Origin: CAYYJR01 sp964472305
GTDB taxonomy: Bacteria > Armatimonadota > Hebobacteria > CAIYQO01
Length of the DNA stretch: 54,591 nt
Assembly: GCA_964472305.1 (NCBI GenBank)
Contig: CAYYJR010000024.1
Coordinates: 1-54,591, forward strand
Direction of reading: 5' to 3'
Under the pieces are notes generated by a model. That model was not told where the DNA came from. It made no database searches and was given only the letters and a program-made list of their open reading frames with translations. Shown here in pieces: positions 23,854-33,351 of this stretch (the first letter of the stretch is position 1; the number at the start of each line of letters is the position of its first letter). A program made the translations under genes and the position numbers.

Positions 23854-25749
23854 ATGCTGTTCAATCTGCTCTGGCTCATGCTCGCGCTGCCGTTGGCCGG
23901 CTTCCTGCTGCTGGTGGCGGCGGGCGCCCGCTGGCCCGGACGCGCGGTCGCGGCGGTGGGCGTGGGATCAGTCGGAGTAGCCGCACTGCTGGCTATCGTG
24001 CTGGGCATCGGTTTCATCGCCGCTCCACCGCCGGATGCGGCGTTTACCCAGGTGCTGTGGACGTGGATGCGGGTCGAAACCTTCGCGCCGGAGATTGCCT
24101 TCCGCCTCGATCCGCTTTCGCTGGTGATGGCGCTGGTCGTGACCATCGTCGGCTTCCTTATCCACCTGTATTCCGCCGGCTTTATGGCTCGTGAGGAAGG
24201 GTATCACCGCTTCTTCGCGTATATGAACCTGTTCATCGCCAGCATGCTGGTGCTGGTGCTGGCGGATAACCTGCTGCTGCTCTATCTGGGATGGGAAGGC
24301 GTTGGCCTGTGCAGCTTCCTGTTGATCGGGTTTTGGTATCGCCACCCGGAGAACGGCCGTGCGGCAATGAAGGCGTTCATCGTCACGCGCATCGGTGACG
24401 CCGCCTTTGTCGTCGGGTTGTTCCTGCTCTTTACCACCCTGGGCACGCTGCAGATCCAGGCAGTGATGCAACAAGCCGCGGCACAGTGGGCGGTGGGGTC
24501 GGGACTGGCCGTTGCCGCCGCCGCGCTGCTGCTGGCCGGGGCGGTGGGCAAATCCGCCCAGCTCCCGCTGCAGGTGTGGCTGCCGGACGCCATGGCTGGC
24601 CCCAGCCCGGTGAGCGCACTCATTCACGCGGCCACCATGGTCACCGCCGGTGTCTACCTGATCGCACGACTGCATGTCCTCTTCACGCTGGCCCCCGTCG
24701 TGCAGCACCTTGTCGCCGTCATCGGCGTGGCGACGCTGCTGCTTGCCGCCTTCAGTGCGCTGACACAGTGGGACGTGAAGCGTGTGCTGGCTTATTCGAC
24801 CATCAGCCAGGTCGGCTATATGTTCCTCGCGCTCGGAGTGGGCGCGTGGTCGGCCGCCATCTTTCACCTCGCCACCCACGCCTTCTTCAAGGCGCTGCTT
24901 TTTCTCGCTGCCGGGGTGGTGATCCTCAACTTGCATGACGAGCATGACATGCGGAAGATGGGCGGACTGCGCGACCGATTGCCGCTGGTCTACCGCACGT
25001 TTCTGATCGGCGCATTCTCGCTGGCGGCGTTGCCGCTGGTCACGGCGGGATTTTACAGCAAGGATCTCATCCTCTATCAGGCGTGGGCATCAGCGCAAGG
25101 CAGTGCGTGGCTGTGGGCGGGCGCGTGGCTCGGGGCAATCCTCACCGGACTGTATGCCTTCCGTATGGTGTTCCTCGTCTTCTTCGGCAGGGCACGCCAA
25201 CAACCGGCAGGCAACCTCGACCGCACGATGAGCATTCCGCTGGTGACGCTGGCGATCTGTTCCGTGGTCGCCGGCTTTATCGAGTTGCCGCCCATGTTCG
25301 GCGGCTTTACGTTCCTGTCCGATTTCTTGCATCCGGTGCTGCCGTCGACACTGCCGGCGCGGGGAACGCCGGGCATCGAGATCGCGTTGCAGTTTGCCTC
25401 GGTGTTGGCCTCGGTCATCGGTATCCTGCTCGCGTATCAGCTTTACCGGCGCCGGCCGGACGTCAGCGAACGCTGGCGGCTTGCTCCCATCGGAGCGGCG
25501 CTGCACCGCCTGTGGCAGGAGGGATGGGGATTCGATTGGTTCTATGACCGCCTGTTCGTCCGCCCCTACCACTGGCTGACCGCGGTGAACCGGCAGGATG
25601 TGGTGGATTACTATTACAATTCGCTCGCGTGGACGATGACGCGCGTCGCCGCGCTGGCGCGCGCCGCCGAAAACGGCAACGTGCGCTGGTACGCCGCCGG
25701 GGTGGCGATCGGCGCCGTGCTGCTAATCGCGCTGTTGGTGCTGTTATGA
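23854..25749 (+). CDS. nuoL: NADH-quinone oxidoreductase subunit L
   Basis: 631 residues; the distal antiporter-like proton pump. Conserved blocks are LLYLGWEGVGLCSFLLIGFW (with the key Glu), GKSAQLPLQVWLPDAMAGP (key Lys) and HAATMVTAGVYL. The long C-terminal transverse helix HL region follows. The end overlaps nuoM as ATGA. Confidence 0.96.
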   Translation: MLFNLLWLMLALPLAGFLLLVAAGARWPGRAVAAVGVGSVGVAALLAIVLGIGFIAAPPPDAAFTQVLWTWMRVETFAPEIAFRLDPLSLVMALVVTIVGFLIHLYSAGFMAREEGYHRFFAYMNLFIASMLVLVLADNLLLLYLGWEGVGLCSFLLIGFWYRHPENGRAAMKAFIVTRIGDAAFVVGLFLLFTTLGTLQIQAVMQQAAAQWAVGSGLAVAAAALLLAGAVGKSAQLPLQVWLPDAMAGPSPVSALIHAATMVTAGVYLIARLHVLFTLAPVVQHLVAVIGVATLLLAAFSALTQWDVKRVLAYSTISQVGYMFLALGVGAWSAAIFHLATHAFFKALLFLAAGVVILNLHDEHDMRKMGGLRDRLPLVYRTFLIGAFSLAALPLVTAGFYSKDLILYQAWASAQGSAWLWAGAWLGAILTGLYAFRMVFLVFFGRARQQPAGNLDRTMSIPLVTLAICSVVAGFIELPPMFGGFTFLSDFLHPVLPSTLPARGTPGIEIALQFASVLASVIGILLAYQLYRRRPDVSERWRLAPIGAALHRLWQEGWGFDWFYDRLFVRPYHWLTAVNRQDVVDYYYNSLAWTMTRVAALARAAENGNVRWYAAGVAIGAVLLIALLVLL

Positions 25750-27281
25750 CGCTGGTCTGGATATTACTGTTGCCGTTTTTCGGTGGAGTGCTGGCCTGGT
25801 GGGCCGCGCGCTGGAGTCAACTCGCCTCACGGTGGGTGGCGTTGTGCGCGCTGTTGGCGCAGTTGCTCCTCGTGCTGTTCCTCGGCACGCAGTACTGGGC
25901 CGCCCCGCCGGTGTCCGGGCACGCGTTTATCGACTTCACCCTGCCATGGATCCCGCAAATCGGCATCAGCTTCCATCTGGCACTTGATGGGTTGAGCCTG
26001 CTGTTGCTGCTGCTCACCGCCTTCCTTGGCGTGCTCTCCGTGCTGGCCTCCTGGACGGGCATCCACACGAAAATTGGCCTCTTCCACTTCAACCTGCTGT
26101 GGAGCATCGCCGGCATCAGCGGGACGTTCCTGGCCATGGATCTGTTCCTGTTCTACTTCAGTTGGGAGATGATGCTGATCCCGCTCTATTTTCTTATCGA
26201 AATCTGGGGACATGAGCAACGGCACTACGCGGCGGTGAAGTTCTTCCTTTTTACCCAGGCCGGCGGACTGTTCCTGCTGGTGGGTATTCTCGGGTTGGTC
26301 ATCGCGCACGGCGCCGCCACCGGCAGCTATACCTTCGACTATTTTGCGCTGCTGCATACCCCGCTCGCACCGGCGGTGGCGTTCTGGCTGATGCTGGCCT
26401 TCTTCCTCGCCTTCGCGGTGAAGTTGCCGGCGGTACCGGTACATACCTGGCTACCCGACGCGCATACCCAGGCGCCGGTGGCCGGCAGCGTTGACCTGGC
26501 CGGACTGGTGCTGAAAGTCGGCGCCTATGGTCTGCTGCGCTTCGCCGTGCCGCTGTTCCCGGCAGCCTCGTTCGCCTTTGCCAGCGTGCCGATGGTGCTT
26601 GGTATCGTCGGCATCCTCTATGGGGCGCTGCTCGCTTTCGGCCAGACCGATTTCAAGCGCCTGGTAGCCTACACCAGCATCAGCCACATGGGATTCGTTC
26701 TGCTCGGTATTTACGCCTGGAACACACTCGCACTGCAGGGAGTGACGGTCATCCTGCTCGCTCACGGCCTGAGCACCGGCGCGTTGTTTATACTCATCGG
26801 CGCCCTCAGCCAGCGCACCGGAACGCGCGAGATCAGCCGCATGAGCGGACTCTGGGCCTGCTGGCCGCGCTTGAGCGGGGTGGGCTTGTTCCTGGTGCTG
26901 GCGTTGCTCGGTCTGCCCGGACTGGGTACTTTCATCGGAGAATTTTTAGTACTGCTCGGTGTCTTCCGCGTTGCCCCGGTCTTCGCCGCGGTCGCGGCTG
27001 CCGGCTTCATCGTCTCGATGATCTACGCCGTACGCATTGTGCAGCAAGTGTTCTGGGGCCCACCCCTGACCAGCGAACCGGCTGCTGATCTGGGAGCACG
27101 CGAGATGGCAATGCTGGTGCCGGTGATGGCGCTGCTGGTGTGGATCGGACTCTATCCGCAACCGCTGCTGCGCACCGCCGCGCCCGCGTTGGACGGATTG
27201 CGCGCGGCGGCGGGAACCACCTACGGCGCCGGGAAGGCGGTGGAAGTCGTCGTGGAGGGAGGTGCGCATGACTCGCCCTGA
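25746..27281 (+). CDS. nuoM: NADH-quinone oxidoreductase subunit M
   Basis: 511 residues, about fourteen helices; antiporter-like proton pump. Visible blocks are FYFSWEMMLIPLYFLIEIWG (Glu) and KLPAVPVHTWLPDAHTQAP (Lys). The frame extends 39 codons upstream inside nuoL; ATG 25746 overlaps the nuoL stop and matches family length. The C-terminus overlaps the beginning of nuoN by 14 bases. Confidence 0.96.
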   Translation: MTLVWILLLPFFGGVLAWWAARWSQLASRWVALCALLAQLLLVLFLGTQYWAAPPVSGHAFIDFTLPWIPQIGISFHLALDGLSLLLLLLTAFLGVLSVLASWTGIHTKIGLFHFNLLWSIAGISGTFLAMDLFLFYFSWEMMLIPLYFLIEIWGHEQRHYAAVKFFLFTQAGGLFLLVGILGLVIAHGAATGSYTFDYFALLHTPLAPAVAFWLMLAFFLAFAVKLPAVPVHTWLPDAHTQAPVAGSVDLAGLVLKVGAYGLLRFAVPLFPAASFAFASVPMVLGIVGILYGALLAFGQTDFKRLVAYTSISHMGFVLLGIYAWNTLALQGVTVILLAHGLSTGALFILIGALSQRTGTREISRMSGLWACWPRLSGVGLFLVLALLGLPGLGTFIGEFLVLLGVFRVAPVFAAVAAAGFIVSMIYAVRIVQQVFWGPPLTSEPAADLGAREMAMLVPVMALLVWIGLYPQPLLRTAAPALDGLRAAAGTTYGAGKAVEVVVEGGAHDSP

Positions 27282-28707
27282 CCTGCTTGCGCTGCTTCCG
27301 CTGCTGGTATTGGCCGGCATGGTTGTGGTAATGATGATCGTCATCGCTGTCCGGCGCAGCTACCGCGTCACCGCGGCACTGGCCATGCTCGGACTGGCGG
27401 GAGCGTTGGCGGCGTTGCCGCCGGCGCTCGCGCAGGCGCCGCATCGGTTGACCACGCTGCTGCTGATTGATGCCTACGCGCTCTATTACGCCGGGCTGAT
27501 CCTGGGGGCTGCCTTTGTCATCGCGCTCTATTCCTACGGCTATTGGGCGCGGCGCGGCGGCCTGCGCGAGGAATATTACCTGCTGCTGCTGTTGGGCACG
27601 CTGGGCGCCGTCACGCTGGCGACCAGTACGCACTTCGCCTCGTTCCTGCTCGGACTGGAAATTTTAAGCGTCGCCATCTACATCCTGGCGGCATATCACC
27701 GCGTCAGCGGGCACGGCATCGAGGCGGGAATCAAATACCTGATCCTGGCAGGCGTTTCCTCGGCATTCGTGTTGTTCGGAATGGCGCTGGTATATTCCGC
27801 GCTGGGAACAATGAAGCTGCCCGACCTGCTGGTACTCATCATCCTGGAGCGCCGGGTGGACGTGCTGATGTTGACCGGCATCGCGATGATCCTGGTCGGT
27901 GTCGGCTTCAAACTTGCGCTGTTCCCCTTCTTCCTGTGGACGCCGGATGTTTTTGAAGGGGCGCCCGCCCCGGTGACCGCGTTCATTGCGACGGTCTCGA
28001 AAGCCGCGGTGGCAGCGCTGTTGCTCCGTTTCTTCGGTCCGTTGTCGACGTCTGGCGTGGCATCGCTGGCGCCCACGCTGGCGATAATAGCCGTTCTCAC
28101 CATGTTCGCCGGCAATCTGCTCGCATTGCTGCAACATAATCTGAAGCGCCTGCTGGCCTATTCCTCGATTGCACATATGGGCTACCTGCTGGTCGCCTTT
28201 TTAGCCGGCGGCAGTCCGGCAGCCATGGTGATAACCTTCTACCTGACAGCCTATCTTGTCACCACCCTCGGAGCGTTTGGGGTGATCGTCTATCTTTCCG
28301 GCGGTGCGCGCGATATCGATCAACTGGAGGCGTATCACGGATTGGCCTGGCGCCACCCGTGGGTCGCCGGAGCGCTCACCGTATGCCTGCTCTCGCTGGC
28401 CGGATTGCCGCTGACCGCCGGCTTTATGGGAAAATTTTTTATCGTACTCGTTGGCGTGGGAGCGCAGTTGTGGGTGCTGGTTATTGCACTCATCCTGAAC
28501 AGCGCAGTAAGCTTATACTACTACTTGCGCGTGGTGCGGACGCTGTATCGGGCACCGGAGGACGCGTTGGCGCCGGCCGCGATGCCGGTCACCATCCGGC
28601 TGGCGGGAGCCGTACTGGCGCTCGTGGTCTTACTGCTGTTCTGGCTCGGGATTTATCCAGCCCCGTGGCTCGCGCTGATTGGCCGCATGGTGGGTGGGAC
28701 ACCATAA
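27268..28707 (+). CDS. nuoN: NADH-quinone oxidoreductase subunit N
   Basis: 479 residues, about fourteen helices; third antiporter-like pump. FLLGLEILSVAIYILAAYHR carries the conserved Glu, FKLALFPFFLWTPDVFEGAP carries the Lys and HNLKRLLAYSSIAHMGYLLV follows. GTG 27262 is possible, but ATG 27268 has GGAGG at better distance. It completes the set of complex I genes, and cydA begins 22 bases after its stop. Confidence 0.95.
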   Translation: MTRPDLLALLPLLVLAGMVVVMMIVIAVRRSYRVTAALAMLGLAGALAALPPALAQAPHRLTTLLLIDAYALYYAGLILGAAFVIALYSYGYWARRGGLREEYYLLLLLGTLGAVTLATSTHFASFLLGLEILSVAIYILAAYHRVSGHGIEAGIKYLILAGVSSAFVLFGMALVYSALGTMKLPDLLVLIILERRVDVLMLTGIAMILVGVGFKLALFPFFLWTPDVFEGAPAPVTAFIATVSKAAVAALLLRFFGPLSTSGVASLAPTLAIIAVLTMFAGNLLALLQHNLKRLLAYSSIAHMGYLLVAFLAGGSPAAMVITFYLTAYLVTTLGAFGVIVYLSGGARDIDQLEAYHGLAWRHPWVAGALTVCLLSLAGLPLTAGFMGKFFIVLVGVGAQLWVLVIALILNSAVSLYYYLRVVRTLYRAPEDALAPAAMPVTIRLAGAVLALVVLLLFWLGIYPAPWLALIGRMVGGTP

Positions 28708-28729
28708 CATCTCAAGTCTGGAGGCTGTA

Positions 28730-30070
28730 ATGGATGCTGCATTACTGGCGCGCATACAATTTGCCGTGACAGTGGGGTATCACTTTATCTTCGCGCCGCT
28801 GACCATCGGATTGAGCTGGTTCATCGTCGGGCTGATGACGCGCTACTGGCGCACGGGAAGCATGGACGACCGCAATCTGGCACGCTTCTGGATCAGGCTT
28901 TTCTCCATCAACTTCGCGGTCGGCGTGGCGACCGGCATCGCGATGGAATTCCAATTCGGCACCAACTGGGCGACCTATTCCAAATATGTCGGCGATATCT
29001 TCGGACCACCGCTGGCCAGCGAAGTCATCTTCACCTTTTTCCTGGAATCCACTTTTATCGCCGTACTGCTGTTGGGGTGGGACAGAGTCTCGCGCCGCGC
29101 GCACTGGTTTTCCGCGCTGATGGTGGCTCTCGGTTCGACCATGTCGGCGTTCTGGATCATCTCCGCGAACTCGTGGATGCAGACGCCCGCCGGCTATACC
29201 CTGGTGGACGGTCGTCCGGTGCTGTCGGACTTCTGGGCTGCCATCATCAATTATTCGACTATCCCGCGCTTCCTGCACACGCTCAACGCGGCGCTGATGA
29301 CCGGGGCGTTCTTCGTGCTCGGTATCAATGCCTGGTTCCTGCTCAAGCAGCGTCATGTTGCCGCCGCGCGGCGCATGGTGATGCTGGCGCTGGTGGTAGC
29401 CTTTGTCACTTCCGTCGCCCAACTCGGCCTCGGGCACTATCATGCCATTCAGGTTGCCGATACCCAGCCAACCAAGCTGGCGGCCTTCGAGGGATTGTTC
29501 CAGACCCAGCGCTATGCGCCGCTCCTGCTATTCGGCATCATCGACGGGCCTCAACGCACCGTGCATTATGCCATCCGCCTGCCCGCCGGATTGAGCCTGC
29601 TTGCCAGACTGCGCCCGGATGCGGAGATTGCCGGCCTCGATCAGACACCGGAAGCGCTGTGGCCGCCGTTGCCGTTGACGTTCTATCCCTTCCATCTCAT
29701 GGTACTCATTGGCTTGTTCTGTATCGCCTTTCCGGCGCTGGGATTGCTGCTGAACTGGAAACGCTGGCTGGATGGCAGTCGCTGGTTTTACCTGGTTGCG
29801 GTGCTTGCCATTCCGCTGCCGTTCCTTGCCAATGAGTTGGGCTGGATGACCACCGAGGTGGGACGTCAGCCGTGGATCGTTTATCACCTGATATTGACCC
29901 GTGACGCCATCTCGCCCAATGTGCCCGCATCCTACATTGTGTTCTCGATGATCGGGCTGGGCGTGCTCTATACGGTATTCACCGTGTTCTGGCTGGGATT
30001 CATGGGTCGGGAATTGCATCGCGGGCCGGAATCCGTTGGTGAAACCCCGGCAGAGGGAGGGACGCCATGA
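28730..30070 (+). CDS. cydA: Cytochrome bd quinol oxidase subunit I
   Basis: 446 residues. Oxidises quinol and reduces O2 to water with high affinity. His18 in VGYHFIFAPLTIG is the heme b595 ligand. FFLESTFIAVLLLGWDR carries the conserved Glu pair region. RFLHTLNAALMTG gives the b558 His, and ELGWMTTEVGRQPWIV gives the b558 Met and GRQP block. The quinol loop is short, as in non-enterobacterial bd enzymes. The frame is open from 28679, but ATG 28730 has GGAGG ten bases before and aligns with family N-termini. It follows nuoN by 22 bases, so complex I and the oxidase are probably one transcript. Confidence 0.95.
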   Translation: MDAALLARIQFAVTVGYHFIFAPLTIGLSWFIVGLMTRYWRTGSMDDRNLARFWIRLFSINFAVGVATGIAMEFQFGTNWATYSKYVGDIFGPPLASEVIFTFFLESTFIAVLLLGWDRVSRRAHWFSALMVALGSTMSAFWIISANSWMQTPAGYTLVDGRPVLSDFWAAIINYSTIPRFLHTLNAALMTGAFFVLGINAWFLLKQRHVAAARRMVMLALVVAFVTSVAQLGLGHYHAIQVADTQPTKLAAFEGLFQTQRYAPLLLFGIIDGPQRTVHYAIRLPAGLSLLARLRPDAEIAGLDQTPEALWPPLPLTFYPFHLMVLIGLFCIAFPALGLLLNWKRWLDGSRWFYLVAVLAIPLPFLANELGWMTTEVGRQPWIVYHLILTRDAISPNVPASYIVFSMIGLGVLYTVFTVFWLGFMGRELHRGPESVGETPAEGGTP

Positions 30071-31083
30071 GCGTGCTGCAGGTGACATGGTTCTGGTTGT
30101 TGACGTTCGTGCTGGTGGTGTTCACGCTGCTCTCCGGCTTCGACCTGGGGCTGGGCATGCTGCTGTCGCGAGCGCGGGACGAGCGCACACGGCAGACGCT
30201 GTTCGCTGCGATCGGCCCATTCTGGGACAGCAACGAGGTGTGGCTGATCGCGCTGGGCGGATTGCTGTTCGCGGTCTTTCCCCCGGTGTATGCCGCGGTG
30301 TTCAGTGGTTTTTACCTGTTTATTATGCTGTTGCTCTTCGCGCTGATCATGCGCGCCGTTGCCATCGATTTTGGCGCGAAAAGCCACACGCCGAAGTCAC
30401 GCGCCTACTGGAGCGTCGCGGTGGCGGCCAGCAGCACGCTGGCGGTGTTGCTGCTGGGGGTGACGTTCGGCAACCTGCTGCGCGGTATTCCACTGGATGC
30501 CGGCGGCACCTTCACCGGCACGCCACAGTCGCTGTTGAACAGCTTCGCCGTGCTCGTCGGGGTGCTGAACCTGGCGATGATCGCCACCCACGGCGCTCTC
30601 TACCTGGGCATGAAAGCTGAAGGCGAGGTCATCGAGCGCGCGCGGACGTGGGCACGCGCGACGTGGACGCTGTATTTCACGCTGCTCGTTGTCACCGTCC
30701 TCCTCGCTACGGTCGCGTTGCCCCACCTGCTGCGCAATTATCGGCAATTTCCGGCGCTCTGGTTGCTGCCGACGCTCGGAATGGCCGCCGTGTTCGCCAC
30801 CGGCATCGCCAACGAGCTGCGCCGTCGCCGCCTTGCCTTCTTCCTCTCGTCGATCGCCATCACTGTATTGCTTGGCGCCGCCGCCGTCGCGCTCTTCCCC
30901 CTGCTCGTTCCCGCACAAGGCAATCCCGCCGCCAGCCTCACGGTCGGCAACGCCTCCTCCTCGCCCCTTGCGCTTCAGGCGATGCTCATCATCACCCTAA
31001 TCGGCATGCCCCTCGTCCTGATCTACATCACCTGGGTTTACCGAATCTTCGGCGGGAAGCTGAAAGAGGAAGCGCACTACTGA
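30067..31083 (+). CDS. cydB: Cytochrome bd quinol oxidase subunit II
   Basis: 338 residues, eight to nine helices. LLSGFDLGLGMLL and IGPFWDSNEVWLIALGGLLFAVFP are the family signatures, and ATHGALYLGMKAEGEV follows. ATGA overlap with cydA. No cydX-like small gene or cydCD follows; the next 280 bases contain no supported gene, only the terminator of fhs on the other strand. Confidence 0.95.
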   Translation: MSVLQVTWFWLLTFVLVVFTLLSGFDLGLGMLLSRARDERTRQTLFAAIGPFWDSNEVWLIALGGLLFAVFPPVYAAVFSGFYLFIMLLLFALIMRAVAIDFGAKSHTPKSRAYWSVAVAASSTLAVLLLGVTFGNLLRGIPLDAGGTFTGTPQSLLNSFAVLVGVLNLAMIATHGALYLGMKAEGEVIERARTWARATWTLYFTLLVVTVLLATVALPHLLRNYRQFPALWLLPTLGMAAVFATGIANELRRRRLAFFLSSIAITVLLGAAAVALFPLLVPAQGNPAASLTVGNASSSPLALQAMLIITLIGMPLVLIYITWVYRIFGGKLKEEAHY

Positions 31084-31303
31084 TACCAGTTATGAATCAC
31101 TGTGCATCCTGAAACGGATGGCAATCCCGGTGGTTGCAGGATCGTTGCTGCGTCTGGGAATGATCGTGCACCGGGCAAACCGTCGCGAAACCACCGAACC
31201 GGGCACGGGCAGGCAAACTGCAGCCTGACGACCTCGACAGCTCCCGATGCCTGAACGAAAGCGCCTTTCGCTATGACCTTCCGAATCCGTTCCATTGACA
31301 GCA

Positions 31304-31342
31304 CGAAAAACCACGGGGCTGTCCAGGCGGACAACCCCGTGG
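31304..31342 (-). terminator. Rho-independent terminator of fhs
   Basis: CCACGGGG (31311-31318) pairs with CCCCGTGG (31335-31342). After one mismatch, TGTCC pairs with GGACA around an AGGC loop. On the minus strand the stem is followed at once by five Ts. Distance to the fhs stop is about 20 bases. Confidence 0.9.
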
Positions 31343-31363
31343 CCAATGCGCGTCGATCGAGGG

Positions 31364-33076
31364 TTAGAACAGTCCGACGATGTTGCCGTTTTCGTCGATA
31401 TCCACCTTAGTGCCGGCGGGCACGGTGGGCAGCGAGGGCATGGTGGACATTTCGCCCGCCAGCGGGTAGAGGAATCCCGCGCCCGCGGAGGGGCGGATGT
31501 CGCGGATGGGCACCACGAAGTCGCGCGGACGGCCCTTCAGCGTGGGGTCGTGCGACAGTGAGAGGTGCGTTTTGGCCATGCAGATGGGCAGCTTGTCCAA
31601 TCCCCACTCGGTGTAGAGCTTAATGGAGTCTTCGGCCTGCGCCGCATAGGTCACGCCGGCCGCGCCATAGACCTTGGTCGCGATGGCTTCGATTTTCTCC
31701 TTGATCGTAGCATCGTCGGGATAGAGGAATTGGAAGTTGCTGGGCTTGTCGCACGCCTTGGCAACGGCTTCTGCCAGGTCGGTGCCACCCGCGCCGCCTT
31801 CCGCCCACACCTTGCTCAGGCAGGCATCTTCCGCGCCGGCCGCGATAGCCCGCTCACGGATGAATTCAATCTCCGCCGGAGTGTCGGTGGGGAAGTTATT
31901 GATGGCAACCACCACCGGAATGCCGAACTGGCGCATGTTCTCCACCTGCTTTTCCAGGTTGCCGATGCCGTCGCGCAGCGCCTGCAAATCTTCTTGCTGC
32001 AACCGCGGGTCGAGTGGCTTGCCGGCGACCACGCTGAAGCGTCCGCTGTGCATTTTCAGCGCACGCACGGTGGCGACTACCACCGCACAGCTCGGTTTCA
32101 GGTTCCCCTGCCGGCACTTGATGTTGCAGAACTTCTCCGCGCCCATGTCGGCGCCGAATCCGGCTTCGGTGACCACGTAATCGGCCAGTTTCAGGGCGAT
32201 ACGGTCGGCTAGCACGCTGCTGTTGCCATGGGCGATGTTGGCGAACGGGCCGGCATGCACCAGGACCGGGGTGTGCTCCAGCGTTTGAATCAAGTTGGGC
32301 TTGATGGCGTCTTTCATCAGCACCGCCATCGCGCCGGCGCACTTCAAGTCTTCCGCGGTGATCGGATTGCCGTCCATGTCGCGCGCCACGATGATGCGGG
32401 CGAAGCGCTCGCGAATGTCGCGCAGGCTGGTGGTAAGCGCGAGGATGGCCATGACTTCCGATGCCACCGAAATATCGAATCCCGTCTCGCGTGGGACGCC
32501 GCCGCGGCGCTGGGCGGGCAGATCGGCGCCCAGCCCGATGATCACATTGCGCAGTGCCCAGCCGTCGCTGACGTCCACCACGCGACGCCAACTGATCGTC
32601 TGCGGATTGATGCGCAGCTTATTCCCGTGCTTCAGGTGCGCGTCGATGAACGCAGCCAGCAGGTTGTTTGCAATCGACACGGCGTGAATGTCGCCGGTGA
32701 AGTGCAGGTTGAAATCCTCCATCGGGATCACCTGCGAAAAGCCGCCGCCCGCGGCGCCGCCCTTGATGCCGAACACCGGACCCAGCGACGGCTGGCGCAG
32801 CGTGATGCAGGTGCGCAACCCCAACCGGTCCATCGCCTGGCCCAGGCCGAGCGTGGTGACCGTCTTGCCTTCTCCGAGCGGTGTTGGGGTAATAGCCGTC
32901 ACCACAATCAACTTGCCGGTGGGCCGGTCGGCCAACCGTTTGAGGATCGAGAGGTTGATTTTGGCCTTGTAGCGACCATACAACTCCAACTCATCCCCCG
33001 GCACCCCCAGCTTGTCGGCAATCTCCTGCACAGGTCGAATAGTCGCCTGTTGCGCAATTTCGATATCTGAAAGCAC
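31364..33076 (-). CDS. fhs: Formate--tetrahydrofolate ligase
   Basis: 570 residues. ATP-dependent formation of 10-formyl-THF from formate, feeding purine and formyl-Met synthesis or one-carbon assimilation. The P-loop ITPTPLGEGKTVTTLGL lies near residues 61-77; LRQPSLGPVFGIKGGAAGGG and the NLHFTGDIHA block are characteristic. The GTG start at 33076 is supported by AGGAGGTGT ending four bases upstream. It stands alone; no folD or gcv genes are visible. With several UroD/MtaA-like C1-type proteins in the window, a C1 link is tempting but unproved. Confidence 0.97.
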   Translation of the reverse strand: MLSDIEIAQQATIRPVQEIADKLGVPGDELELYGRYKAKINLSILKRLADRPTGKLIVVTAITPTPLGEGKTVTTLGLGQAMDRLGLRTCITLRQPSLGPVFGIKGGAAGGGFSQVIPMEDFNLHFTGDIHAVSIANNLLAAFIDAHLKHGNKLRINPQTISWRRVVDVSDGWALRNVIIGLGADLPAQRRGGVPRETGFDISVASEVMAILALTTSLRDIRERFARIIVARDMDGNPITAEDLKCAGAMAVLMKDAIKPNLIQTLEHTPVLVHAGPFANIAHGNSSVLADRIALKLADYVVTEAGFGADMGAEKFCNIKCRQGNLKPSCAVVVATVRALKMHSGRFSVVAGKPLDPRLQQEDLQALRDGIGNLEKQVENMRQFGIPVVVAINNFPTDTPAEIEFIRERAIAAGAEDACLSKVWAEGGAGGTDLAEAVAKACDKPSNFQFLYPDDATIKEKIEAIATKVYGAAGVTYAAQAEDSIKLYTEWGLDKLPICMAKTHLSLSHDPTLKGRPRDFVVPIRDIRPSAGAGFLYPLAGEMSTMPSLPTVPAGTKVDIDENGNIVGLF

Positions 33077-33288
33077 GTATACACCTCCTGAAGAGTCACC
33101 GGCATTTACCGGCGACTACTATAGTTCTCCATTCCACTGCGAGTTCCTGTCGGTAAGGGAAAAAACCACCGTCGACCATCATCGTTGTCGTTTGAAGAGA
33201 ACGCGCACGTACCGCAAGCGACCGGACGCCGTGCCGGCCTCACGGGAAAAACACATTTTCGATTGATAAATTGGCGAAAAAGCCGCAA

Positions 33289-33313
33289 TTGACCCCATAA
33301 AATGCGCTATAAT
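33289..33313 (+). promoter_or_regulatory. Candidate promoter elements before ddl
   Basis: A perfect TATAAT (33308-33313) sits 39 bases before the ddl start, with TTGACC at 33289-33294. The spacer is only 13 bases, too short for normal sigma-70 use, so the -10 may act with another -35 or an activator. Confidence 0.4.
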
Positions 33314-33351
33314 ACAGCGTACGAACCCTCGCATGAAAGCAGTCCCGGTCC

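Noticed and set aside
31077..31346. 89-codon minus-strand frame between cydB and fhs
   Set aside because: It contains the fhs terminator hairpin and has no recognisable features.
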